This document shows positions 17,192 to 25,434 of a stretch of 64,000 bases of DNA, in pieces (within the stretch, counting starts at the first letter, position 1; every line of letters starts with the position of its first letter). Below the pieces are notes generated by a model. The model searched no databases. It was not told the DNA's origin and saw only the letters and a list, made by a program, of their open reading frames with translations. This stretch comes from Atopobiaceae bacterium (GTDB lineage Bacteria; Actinomycetota; Coriobacteriia; Coriobacteriales; Atopobiaceae). Both the position numbers and the translations under genes were made by a program. The DNA lies in contig JAFWIE010000081.1 of NCBI GenBank assembly GCA_017533825.1, positions 1-64,000 on the forward strand, in the 5' to 3' direction.

Positions 17192-18860
17192 CGCTAATCG
17201 ACTCCTTCAGCTTGGACAGGGCGATCTTCGTCTCGGCTGCCGTCTCGCCCAGGAGCGAGGCAATCTCCTGCACGATGCGCATCTGCTTGTCCACGACCTT
17301 GTCCGCAACCTCGACCGTCTCGCGCGTGATCTCTTCCTTGCGCTGGCGCTGCTCCTCCTCGCTGGTCACGTCATGCATGATGCACAAGATCATCCTGCCG
17401 CCTTCCGCCGGCACGACGGTCTGCTCGACGTAGCGCTGGTACTCCGCCAGATACACCCGCTTGTTGTACACTCCCCTGCCCGACCGCTTGACGTCCATGA
17501 AGACGCGCGGGTCCAGAATGCGCACCACCTGATCTCCGAGTACGTCCGAGGCGAACCGAACGTTGAGCAGGCGCAGGGCAGCCTCGTTGAGCTGCTGCAC
17601 CTCGAACGTGTCGTTGACGACGATCAGGGCGTTGGGGCTGTTCTTCACGATGGCATCGGAGAAGCTCTCCGCCTTCTCCTTCAGGAATGGCAAGCACATG
17701 GAAATCTCTGCCTTGCCTTGGTAGATCGCAACCGCCTTCTCGCGGCAGGTATCGTAGCCGCAAGAACCACAGTTGAGCTCGTCGCTCGGCTTGTACTTGC
17801 CCATCTCGCGCAGGATTTGCATGACCTCGTACTCGGAGGGAGTCCTCGTTGCGCGCTCGAGCGGCGAGAAGTCCTGCTTCATCTCGGCAACGTCCGGCTG
17901 CGCTACGGCGAAGTCCTCGCTACCCGCAAACTTCGCCACCGCCATGTAGTCCCTCACGGGGCTGCGATGGTACTTCTCCATGACGGGACCGCCCACGCAG
18001 CTGCCCGCGCAGGCAGACATCTCGATGAAGCACTTGTGCAGCTTGCCACGCGCAATGTCCTCCAGCGCGGCGATGCAGTTCTCAACGCCGTCGAGCGCCA
18101 TGTAGGTGTAGTCGGGTGAATCCTGTGCCATGGTCTTGAGGATGCCGCCCGTGGTCGGGAAGAAGCGCGCGAGGCTCTGCTCGCATGCAACGACCTCGTG
18201 CTTGAGCTCGATGCCCTCCTCCTCGAACCACGCCGTCAGCTCCTCGAAGGTCAGCGCTGCGTCCACGGCGTCTCCGTACAGCCCCGCCTCGTCCTTCTTT
18301 GCGACGCAGGGGCCAACGAAAACCGTCTTTGCGTTCGGGATGCGCCGCTTGATGTCCATGCAGTGCGCCACCATGGGCGAAACGACGTCCGCAAGGTAAG
18401 GCAGCTGCTCGGGGAAGTACTTGCGAATGAGCAGGTTGATGGAGTGGCAGCAAGACGAAATGACGATGTCGCGGTGCTCTTCCTTGAGCATCCGGTCGTA
18501 TTCACGCTTGACCATAGTCGCACCGATGGCGGTCTCTTCCACATCGTGAAATCCGAGCTTGCATGCCGCCTCCCGCATCGCCTCGATTCCGATGCCTTCG
18601 TAGTTGGCGATGAACGAAGGCGCAAGGCTCATGACCACGGGGTCGCCGCTGCCCAGGAGTACGCGCACCTTCTCGGTGTCGTTCACAATCTCCTTGGCGT
18701 CCTGCGGGCAGACGACGAAGCAGGTGCCGCACAGGATGCACTCGTCGTCGATGATGTGCGCCTGGCCTGCCGAGAAGCGAATGGACTTCACCGGACAATG
18801 CCGAATGCACTTATAACAGTTCTTACAGTTCGACTTCTTTAGCCTGAGGCAACTCCCCAT
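17184..18860 (-). CDS. Putative sensory [FeFe] hydrogenase (group C-type) with PAS domain
   Basis: The 558-residue protein has, in order: two 4Fe-4S ferredoxin motifs (Cys12/15/18/22 and Cys41/44/47/51); an H-cluster domain with L1 as ISSCCHS (Cys137), L2 as GPCVAKKDE (Cys185) and L3 as SACAGSCVGG (Cys284, Cys288); a further FeS motif CGSCGYDTC...C (364-389); a PAS domain (about 400-500); and a C-terminal coiled coil. L1 differs from the catalytic TSCCP consensus, as in sensory enzymes. The 2[Fe] ligands are all present, so hydrogen binding is plausible. ATG 18860 has AGAGGGGA upstream; an in-frame TTG lies at 18875. It is the first gene of the operon with the PP2C partner. Confidence 0.9.
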   Translation of the reverse strand: MGSCLRLKKSNCKNCYKCIRHCPVKSIRFSAGQAHIIDDECILCGTCFVVCPQDAKEIVNDTEKVRVLLGSGDPVVMSLAPSFIANYEGIGIEAMREAACKLGFHDVEETAIGATMVKREYDRMLKEEHRDIVISSCCHSINLLIRKYFPEQLPYLADVVSPMVAHCMDIKRRIPNAKTVFVGPCVAKKDEAGLYGDAVDAALTFEELTAWFEEEGIELKHEVVACEQSLARFFPTTGGILKTMAQDSPDYTYMALDGVENCIAALEDIARGKLHKCFIEMSACAGSCVGGPVMEKYHRSPVRDYMAVAKFAGSEDFAVAQPDVAEMKQDFSPLERATRTPSEYEVMQILREMGKYKPSDELNCGSCGYDTCREKAVAIYQGKAEISMCLPFLKEKAESFSDAIVKNSPNALIVVNDTFEVQQLNEAALRLLNVRFASDVLGDQVVRILDPRVFMDVKRSGRGVYNKRVYLAEYQRYVEQTVVPAEGGRMILCIMHDVTSEEEQRQRKEEITRETVEVADKVVDKQMRIVQEIASLLGETAAETKIALSKLKESISDE

Positions 18861-19359
18861 TGTTTCCCCTCTCAAGACACGTAGCCGTCATCCCCCGTTC
18901 AGAATACTTCACAGGCGCAATCAGAATACATATCATTTGTCACCATTTGTCGTCCACGCGACCAAGAGCACCACCTGCGACTTCTTCTCGCACTTAGCGT
19001 CGTGCCAAATGAGCACGGCCTTCTTCGCGGGCGGCCTTGTGACGTCTCACGTCGGCCCGCCTTGGATGCGCTGCCCGGCGGCGAAGGCTCCTGGGACAAA
19101 CTCCCCCGTCCCCTTTGTCCCCTCGAAGTGAACTCGTCCCGCTACCAAGAGACCAACAGCGGTTCTTCCTTGTTGGCCTTGCAGGGCATGAGCATGTACC
19201 ACGGAAGGTAGCAGATGGACCTGTCGACCTGCACGTTTCCCTACCGCTAAGCGGTCAATGCATGGAATGCATGTCTCAAAACAAACTACAGGCATTGGAC
19301 ATCACCCGTTAAGCTTGCGATGATAGACTAAGGTATCGTCAGAGAAACAGGAGGGTCCT
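18861..19359. other. Gap with decayed sequence and a hairpin; no intact gene
   Basis: About 500 bases hold only short, mutually overlapping open frames. On the minus strand a run translating as ICYLPWYMLMPCKANKEE looks protein-like and then stops, suggesting a gene remnant of unknown family. A hairpin GGGACAAA/TTTGTCCC (19093-19121, 13-base loop) resembles the compact GGGACA-type palindromes often left by REP-like elements. The end of the gap holds the CAGGAGGG ribosome site of the next gene. Confidence 0.4.
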
Positions 19360-20292
19360 GTGGCCGCTATCACTACGCTTCTACCGGTGTTCTTCATGCT
19401 CGCGCTCGGCTTCACGAGCCGCACGCTCGGCTGGGTGACGCCCCAGCAGAAGGTCGGCGCCAACGACATCCTCTTTGGAATCCTCTTCCCCATCCTCATC
19501 TTCAACCTGCTCGCAACCGCCGACCTCGACGCCAGCGTCCTGCCTGTGGTGGGATACGTGGCCGTGATGTACCTGCTGGCACTCCTTGTGGTCGGCCCGC
19601 TCACCACTGTCTTCACCGGACGCGAGCGCGGCCACTTCTCCAAATACCTCTTGGCCACGCATGAGGGCGGCAACGTGGCACTGCCTCTGTACCTCTCCAT
19701 CGTGGCAGGCTCGTCCAACACCGTGATCTTTGACCTTGCGGGCACCTTCACCTGCTTCATCGTGATCCCCATCATGGTGGCACGCGAGGCTGCGGGCAGC
19801 GCAAGTGCCGGTGAGCTGGTAAAGAACATCGTCACAAACCCCTTCATCATCGCCGTCACTGCCGGACTCGCCATGAACCTCACGGGACTCTACGGGCTCA
19901 TCGTAGGGTCCGCCTTTGGACCGGCGTGGACGGCAACGATCTCCATGGCCACGAGCCCCATCGTCGCCATCATCCTCTTTTGCTTGGGCTACGACCTCAC
20001 CGTGGACAAGGACACCATCGGACCCATCCTGCGCCTCGGCGCTGTGAGGCTCGCCTGGAGCGCGCTCATCATCGCAGGCTTCTTCCTGCTCTTTGGCACA
20101 CGCATGGCGAATCGCGAGTTCCTCATCGCTGTGCTCATCTACTTCATGTGCCCCACGGGATTCGGCATGGCGCCCTTGCTGCACCCGCTATACAAGGACA
20201 AGAGCGACGCTGGCTTCACCTCGGCGTTCATGTCGCTCTACATCATCGTAACGCTCATCGCCTACACGCTGGTAGTACTGTTCTTGGCCTAA
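19360..20292 (+). CDS. AEC-family (auxin efflux carrier) transporter
   Basis: The 310-residue inner-membrane protein has ten predicted hydrophobic segments in a 5+5 arrangement. AEC-type features include PVFFMLALGF at the start, FGILFPILIFNLLA, a glycine-rich EGGNVALPLY segment and the PTGFGMAPLL motif in the second half. Family members move organic acids or amino acids, for example malate. The substrate is not readable from sequence. I chose GTG 19360, preceded by CAGGAGGGTCCT. The gene ends just before repeat array 2 and converges on the adenylation-domain pseudogene. Confidence 0.88.
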   Translation: MAAITTLLPVFFMLALGFTSRTLGWVTPQQKVGANDILFGILFPILIFNLLATADLDASVLPVVGYVAVMYLLALLVVGPLTTVFTGRERGHFSKYLLATHEGGNVALPLYLSIVAGSSNTVIFDLAGTFTCFIVIPIMVAREAAGSASAGELVKNIVTNPFIIAVTAGLAMNLTGLYGLIVGSAFGPAWTATISMATSPIVAIILFCLGYDLTVDKDTIGPILRLGAVRLAWSALIIAGFFLLFGTRMANREFLIAVLIYFMCPTGFGMAPLLHPLYKDKSDAGFTSAFMSLYIIVTLIAYTLVVLFLA

Positions 20293-20307
20293 GGTCCGAC
20301 TGACCAC

Positions 20308-20607
20308 CTAACGGAAATAGAGCTTATGGCACGCCGGTGAGCACGCTCGATTCCATTCGTCTAACAAAAGCGGAGCTTGTGGCAAAGCTCCTAACGAGAT
20401 TCGAGCTTGTGGCACGGCCTTCTAACGGAACAGGAACTTGTGGCACGCCACAACCTCGATTTCCGTAAGATTCGCTGCCGCAAGCTCGATTTCCGTAAGG
20501 CCGCCTCTCTGGCCCCTGCCGCAAGCTCGATTTCCGTAAGGCCGCCTCTCTGGCACCTGCCCCAACCTCGATTTCCGTAAGGCCGCCTCTCTGGCCCCTG
20601 CCCCAAG
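20308..20607. repeat. Array 2 of the 24-bp 'TTGTGGCA' repeat family, symmetric about 20445/20446
   Basis: Four forward monomers at 20308, 20361, 20391 and 20422 meet reverse-complement monomers at 20446, 20476, 20517 and 20558. The last three have an exact 41-base period with identical 17-base spacers, and a partial copy follows at 20599. The centre reads GTGGCACGCCAC. The array lies between a plus-strand transporter and minus-strand pseudogene. Confidence 0.85.
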
Positions 20608-20626
20608 CAGTCTGGCCTTCGCGCCG

Positions 20627-20743
20627 ATGGCACCCGCCTATGCGTCGCTTGTCGACGACCTCGCCCAACAACAGGGACAGCTCATTGCTTACGAGCAGGA
20701 ACATGGCGTGTACTCCGGCCACGACTGGGCGGAGGCTCAGTGA
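20627..20743 (+). pseudogene. Possible C-terminal gene fragment (38 codons)
   Basis: The frame from ATG 20627 reads MAPAYASLVDDLAQ...GHDWAEAQ and stops at 20743. Its codons are rich in G/C at third positions and its composition looks like real protein, with an amphipathic Gln/Glu-rich helix. There is no ribosome site and it abuts both array 2 and the decayed adenylation gene. It may be the surviving end of a gene lost at this junction; the family is not recognised. Confidence 0.3.
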
Positions 20744-21273
20744 CGGGCCAGAGGCTTCGGGCTCACCGCGCAGGCAGAGGAAGAGCCATTGCCCGAGAGG
20801 TTCGATCTGCGAGATCGAGGCGTAGTGACCCCGGTCAAGTACCAGAATCTTCCCGTAGATCCGGAAGTGTAGACAACGAGAGCCGCGGAGTCCGACGAAC
20901 GCGCGGGCTCGTCCTGCAGCATGGATGCTGCCGTCAAGGCTTCCTTCACAAAGGCATCGTCCACCATCAAATCAGACCCGCAGTCATGTGCGATGAGGTC
21001 AATGCGCTCCTGCGGATAGGTCGTACTCAGCGGTGCCGCCGCAGCCCCCGCGCGCATGACACCCAGCAGCGCCGCAACATAGGCGGGACCGCACTCCATG
21101 AGGATCGGATACACCTTCTCTGGCTGGGCACCATGCGCGACAAGGGCCGCCGCAATGTGCTCCGACTGCTCGTTCAGCTGGGCATACGTTATTGTGTTGT
21201 CGTAATACACGAGGGCAGGCTTCTTGGCATAAACGCGAGCGTTCACTTAAAGATGGGCTACGACGTCATGCAT
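20737..21273 (-). pseudogene. Truncated AMP-binding (adenylation) domain pseudogene
   Basis: Reading from ATG 21273, preceded by AAGGAG, the frame gives MHDVVAHL, then TAA at 21247-21249, and then continues in the same frame as VNARVYAKKPALVYYD. That segment has the N-terminal features of an amino-acid adenylation domain: TYAQLNEQS, A2-like GAAAAPLSTTYPQERI and the A3 phosphate loop LVVYTSGSTG. Just after A3 the frame departs from the family and runs out by 20737. It therefore has both an early nonsense codon and a 3' truncation. The intact ancestor was probably a stand-alone or NRPS-type acyl/aminoacyl-AMP synthetase. It lies between repeat array 2 and a HAD gene. Confidence 0.8.
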
Positions 21274-21316
21274 GGGAGTCTCCTTCGTGTTGTCACCGAC
21301 TCAATGTGTTCGGTGG

Positions 21317-22108
21317 TTATTCGTCAACAGGATCGAAGAGTCCCAGCGTTTCACACGCATTCCATATGCCATCCGTAATAACGTCGGAAGTGACAAGGTC
21401 GGCCAGCGCCTTCACCTCGTCGCAGGCGTTGCCCATGGCGACCTTGTACCAACCGTCCACAAACATGGACACGTCGTTCATCGCATCGCCAAAGACGATA
21501 ACGTCGGAATAGTCGGCTCCCAAGTGATCCATGATCTTGCGAATGCCAAAGGCCTTGTCGGCGGGCTCAACGAAGAGGTACTCCTTGTGGAAGCGACACC
21601 ACGGCAGCTCCTTCAGGGTCTCGAGCTTCTGCTCGTCCGGCGCGTAGCAGGCCACGTATGCCTTGTAGATCTCCGGGTAGTCCTCGGGGTCCAGACCGGG
21701 CACCACGCGCGCCTTCATGTACACGTCGTGCGTGAAGTCCATGAAGCGATCGTCAGGCACGAAGCGCGTCACCGAGTTCTCCACCTGCAGACCCCATGGG
21801 AAGCCCTTCTCCTGGCATTCGCGGACGAGCGCAATCATCTTCTCGCGCGGAAGGGGCGTGATACCCAGAAGCTCGCCATTGATGGTGACGCCGTAGCCCC
21901 CGTCGGAGACCATATTCTCGAAGCCCATGTCGTGCATCATGTCGACGGCCATGGCCTGAGACCGACCGGTGGAGATGGCTAAGAAATGCCCCGCCTCGCG
22001 CAAGCGGTCGAGGGCCATCCTCGTGGTGGTGGGTATGAAGGTCTCTCCGTAGCCTCCTGCGGCAAGCGTGCCGTCGATGTCAAAGAACAGATAGCGTTTC
22101 TTGGTCAT
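21317..22108 (-). CDS. Cof-type HAD-IIB phosphatase
   Basis: The 263-residue protein has motif I FFDIDGTLAAGG, motif II LAISTGRS, a type IIB cap (residues ~85-180) and the motif GDAMNDVSMF followed by KVAMGNA. The substrate is unknown. The start ATG 22108 has AAGGAGG upstream. Repeat array 3 lies 140-370 bases upstream of it. The product shares only family-level motifs with the HAD proteins at 5625 and 28243. Confidence 0.9.
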   Translation of the reverse strand: MTKKRYLFFDIDGTLAAGGYGETFIPTTTRMALDRLREAGHFLAISTGRSQAMAVDMMHDMGFENMVSDGGYGVTINGELLGITPLPREKMIALVRECQEKGFPWGLQVENSVTRFVPDDRFMDFTHDVYMKARVVPGLDPEDYPEIYKAYVACYAPDEQKLETLKELPWCRFHKEYLFVEPADKAFGIRKIMDHLGADYSDVIVFGDAMNDVSMFVDGWYKVAMGNACDEVKALADLVTSDVITDGIWNACETLGLFDPVDE

Positions 22109-22251
22109 GGAACCTCCTTATGTGTAGTGTGAGCAGGAGCGCTCGCGGCATGTAGCTCCCTCTCAATTGCATCTTTGACGAGAAGGATACCATCAGATGG
22201 TGATTTCCAGATGGCCCGTACGGCCGCCGGAGCGGGCCTGCGCCCAGACGC

Positions 22252-22482
22252 CTTACAGAAATGAAGGTTGTGGCAAGCGGCCTAACGAAAACGGAGGTTG
22301 TGGCAGGGAATCTAACGGAAAAGGACCTCGTGGCGTGCCACAAGGTCCAATTCCGTTAGGCAGCGCCCCTCGGGCGTGCCACAAGGTCCAATTCCGTTAG
22401 GCAGCGCCCCTCGGGCGTGCCACAAGGTCCAATTCCGTTAGGCAGCGCCCCTCGGGCGTGCCACAAGGTCCAATTCCGTTAG
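22252..22482. repeat. Array 3 of the 24-bp 'TTGTGGCA' repeat family, symmetric about 22335/22336
   Basis: Three forward monomers (22252, 22282, 22312) face four reverse-complement monomers (22336, 22377, 22418, 22459). The reverse monomers have an exact 41-base period and identical 17-base spacers (GCAGCGCCCCTCGGGCG). The centre reads CGTGGCGTGCCAC. Here the array lies between two genes in tandem on the minus strand, so convergent orientation is not required. Confidence 0.88.
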
Positions 22483-22496
22483 GCGCGAACCTGGCG

Positions 22497-23033
22497 CTAC
22501 GCCAGCGACCTGCCCAGACGATACGCCTCCTCGGGATACCCCGAACGCCTTGTCATCGCGGGCGTGCCGCAGCCACGGCCCAGAACACGTCCGCAATCGC
22601 GGAGGCTGAGGTAGCGCACCAGCGTGTCGTAGTGTGCCTCCAGCGCGTCGAAGGTCCAGCCGTCCGCATTCCACGCCACGGCGAGCAGCGCGGACCTCAG
22701 GCGCTTGCCCGTGATGCGCGAGTTCGCCGAGCAGAACCGATCGATCACGGTCTTGAGCTGCGCAGTCATGCCGTAGTAGTAGAGTGGCGTTGCCAAGACG
22801 AGCATGTCGGCAGAGAGAATCTTCGCGCGCAACGCGTCCATGTCGTCTGTCTGCACGCACGGCCCCTCATATCCGCAGGCGACGCAACCGGTGCAGGGAG
22901 CGATGTCGAGCGCTGCCACATCTGCCACGTCCACACTGTGGCCCGCCTCTCGCGCGCCACGGGCGAACTCCCTCACGAGCACCGAGGTCGATCCCTTGAC
23001 GTTTGGGCTTCCCTGTAGCACCAGAATTCTCAT
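22497..23033 (-). CDS. Flavodoxin-fold NAD(P)H-dependent oxidoreductase, iron-sulfur flavoprotein-like
   Basis: The 178-residue protein starts with RILVLQGSPNVKGSTSVLVREF, the FMN phosphate-binding loop of the NADPH-dependent FMN reductase family. A Cys cluster PCTGCVACGYEGPC follows around residue 50, as in iron-sulfur flavoproteins and related oxidoreductases, then ATPLYYYGMTAQLKTVIDR. It likely reduces quinones or flavins, or handles electrons in oxygen defence. ATG 23033 follows AGGAGGCATGTG; an alternative GTG is one codon upstream. Its stop lies 14 bases from the end of array 3. Confidence 0.87.
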   Translation of the reverse strand: MRILVLQGSPNVKGSTSVLVREFARGAREAGHSVDVADVAALDIAPCTGCVACGYEGPCVQTDDMDALRAKILSADMLVLATPLYYYGMTAQLKTVIDRFCSANSRITGKRLRSALLAVAWNADGWTFDALEAHYDTLVRYLSLRDCGRVLGRGCGTPAMTRRSGYPEEAYRLGRSLA

Positions 23034-23110
23034 CACATGCCTCCTATGGCTCGGCGTTCTTTATGGGTTAGCAATCTCTCAACCTGCAATTCTGAAGCGC
23101 TGCGATGTCG

Positions 23111-24367
23111 CTATGCCGCCATACGCTTCTCCCAGGGTCGTGTGGTCACGCGCCAGCGCAGGTAGACGAGGCACCCTCCTGCGACGCCCACGAGCACGAT
23201 GCCCGCGATGATGGGTGCGGCGTATGAACCCGTGACGTCGTAGGCAAGCCCTGCCGCCGTGACGCCCAAGGCCGAGGCAACGCTGGTCACAAGCGAGATG
23301 GTGGAGTATGCGTCTGCATACTGGGCGTCTCCAAAGATGTAGCGCGTGAGCAGCGAGATCCCCAGAGAGCCGATGGAGAAGCACGTGCCGTAGAGGAAGC
23401 CGGAGACCAGAAGAGCCGTCTGTCCGCCCACATTGAAGAGGATGAGAAGCAAGCCCACAAGCGTCGTCACGAGCGAGATCACGCAGGCACGAAATGCGCC
23501 AATGCGGTCGGCGATGGCTCCGAGTGCAAACTTGCTCACGACGTTACCCACCATAGATGCCGAGAGCAACAATGCTCCCACCTGTGCGCTGTAGCCATAA
23601 TCCTGAGCGAGCGAGGCCATGTGTCCGGAGAGCGTGGTGATGAGCACGATGGCGAGGACGAAGACCACCAGCACGATGAAGGTCGGCGAGAGGAGCACCA
23701 GCTTGAGGCCCAGATCTTCTGACGCCGGCGCCTCGTCTGCAGCCGCCTCGTCCATCTCATCTGCACCATACGGCCTGAGACCAACTTCCTCGGGCGTGAG
23801 CGGGCAGAAGAGCATCACGGGCAGGATGGTGAGCACCGTGAAGCCGACAAAGCCGAGATAGGCAATCTGGTATCCAAAGTTTTCGATGCAGGCAGTGACG
23901 ATGGGGCTTGCGATGGCGGAGCCGATACCCGAGCCAGAGAGTGCGATGCCCGTGATCGTGCCGCGACCTTTTTGGAACCAGTTGCCAATGTAGAGGGTGA
24001 TGATGAACATAGCAACCGCAGCGAAGCCGATGCCACGCACGACCGCTGCGATGTCCATGATCATGGTGTTGGGTGCGAATGCGATAACCACGCCAGACAA
24101 GAGCACGAGGGCGGTCGCCACCATGAGCACGTTACGCATCTTGTGACCATGTGCGAGGGATTTCGCCACAATGGGTGTGAACAGGCCGATAACGAGGTTG
24201 GATATGGACATGTGCATGGTGACGGCACCGCGCCCTGCTCCCAGCGCGTCCGACATGGGAGTGTAGAAGACACCGTACGCGTTGGGTAGTCCCATGGTCC
24301 CGCACGCCATCAGGCAGACGGCGACCGCCACCACCACGTACCGAGCGTCCAATCGTTTTTTGTCCAC
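23111..24367 (-). CDS. MFS transporter, OFA (oxalate/formate antiporter)-like
   Basis: The 418-residue membrane protein has twelve hydrophobic segments, split by a charged loop (residues ~205-225, PYGADEMDEAAADEAPASED). The first half contains YGVFYTPMSDALGAGRGAV, the pattern of the OFA/monocarboxylate branch. It probably moves a small carboxylate. GTG 24367 is chosen because AAGGAGGGTAATT precedes it, discarding an upstream extension. It diverges from the LysR gene at 24485, with clear operator-like palindromes between, so the LysR protein probably controls it. Confidence 0.88.
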   Translation of the reverse strand: MDKKRLDARYVVVAVAVCLMACGTMGLPNAYGVFYTPMSDALGAGRGAVTMHMSISNLVIGLFTPIVAKSLAHGHKMRNVLMVATALVLLSGVVIAFAPNTMIMDIAAVVRGIGFAAVAMFIITLYIGNWFQKGRGTITGIALSGSGIGSAIASPIVTACIENFGYQIAYLGFVGFTVLTILPVMLFCPLTPEEVGLRPYGADEMDEAAADEAPASEDLGLKLVLLSPTFIVLVVFVLAIVLITTLSGHMASLAQDYGYSAQVGALLLSASMVGNVVSKFALGAIADRIGAFRACVISLVTTLVGLLLILFNVGGQTALLVSGFLYGTCFSIGSLGISLLTRYIFGDAQYADAYSTISLVTSVASALGVTAAGLAYDVTGSYAAPIIAGIVLVGVAGGCLVYLRWRVTTRPWEKRMAA

Positions 24368-24423
24368 AATTACCCTCCTTCTCGAGCCTTTCATTGCCAT
24401 CTTTATTCTGGTATGGTGTGATA

Positions 24424-24471
24424 AGCATTGCAAATAGCTATGCTGAGTATTTTTCTATGCTTGCCAAGCAT
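24424..24471. promoter_or_regulatory. Two LysR-type operator candidates in the MFS/LysR divergent spacer
   Basis: AGCAT and ATGCT are arranged as an inverted repeat over 21 bases at 24424-24444. A near-perfect 15-base palindrome ATGCTTGCCAAGCAT lies at 24457-24471. Both use the same half-site in the 117-base divergent spacer. The paired layout suits a LysR recall site plus activation site; binding is inferred. Confidence 0.6.
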
Positions 24472-24484
24472 GTTAGGAGACGTG

Positions 24485-25366
24485 ATGGAGCTACGTGTCC
24501 TCAGGTACTTCGCCGCCGTCGTGGATGAGGGATCCATCACGGACGCCGCCAAGGTTCTACACGTCACGCAACCCACGCTCTCGCGCCAGCTAGCTCAGCT
24601 GGAAGCCGAGATGGGAGTTCCGCTCTTTACGCGCGGTCGGAGTGGCATCGAGCTCACCGATCGCGGCGCGGTACTTCATCGCTATGCGCTCGACATTCTG
24701 GCGCTCGCCGAGAAGGCCGAGGAGGAGGTGGCCATGCCCGAGAGCAGCGTCTCCGGCACGGTGCACATCGGCGCAGGAGAGACACGCGCGTTCGCGATTG
24801 TCGCTACCGCCTGCGCACGTGTGCACCAACGCTACCCAGGCGTTACGTTTGACGTGCACGACGGCACGTCTGCCGACCTCAAGGAGCACTTCGCACGCGG
24901 CTTCTACGACTTCCTGCTCGACTGCAACTCCGGAGAGAACCCCGAGTTCAATCAGCTCACGCTGCCCCTGCGCGACGTGTGGGGCATAGCCGTGCGCTCG
25001 GACGATCCCCTCGCCGCACTTGATTCCGTGCGCGCGGAGGACCTGTTGGGGCGTGCGCTCATCGTGCCCCCGCATGGCCTGAGTCGCACGCTGCGGCAAT
25101 GGGCGGGACCAGTGCGCACGCAACTCGAGCGTCAAATCGTAGGAACCCACGGACTGCCCCTCAACTCAAGATACCTCGTGAGCGCCGGGCTGGGCGTTGT
25201 CTTCACCTACGGCGGGCTGATTGACGGAGATAGCGATGCTGGCAACCTTCGCTTTTGTCCTCTAGTGCCTCGCGTCGAGGCCGTGCACAAGGTGCTCTGG
25301 CGCAAGGTCATGCCCACCAAGCCCATGCAAGCCCTCATCGAAGAGCTGACGCCCTTGTGCGGATGA
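24485..25366 (+). CDS. LysR-family transcriptional regulator
   Basis: The 293-residue regulator has an N-terminal winged helix (MELRVLRYFAAVVDEGSITDAAKVLHVTQPTLSRQLAQLE) and a periplasmic-binding-protein-like effector domain from about residue 90 (VSGTVHIGAGET...). ATG 24485 is preceded by TTAGGAGACGTG; the frame opens earlier at 24428 but that part lies in the operator region. It probably regulates the divergent MFS transporter and itself in response to the carried carboxylate. Confidence 0.92.
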   Translation: MELRVLRYFAAVVDEGSITDAAKVLHVTQPTLSRQLAQLEAEMGVPLFTRGRSGIELTDRGAVLHRYALDILALAEKAEEEVAMPESSVSGTVHIGAGETRAFAIVATACARVHQRYPGVTFDVHDGTSADLKEHFARGFYDFLLDCNSGENPEFNQLTLPLRDVWGIAVRSDDPLAALDSVRAEDLLGRALIVPPHGLSRTLRQWAGPVRTQLERQIVGTHGLPLNSRYLVSAGLGVVFTYGGLIDGDSDAGNLRFCPLVPRVEAVHKVLWRKVMPTKPMQALIEELTPLCG

Positions 25367-25434
25367 CAAGGGTCCACCAGGGGCACACCAAGTGGACTGC
25401 CAGTCAACTGTGAGCTGGCAGTCAAACCTCGTTG

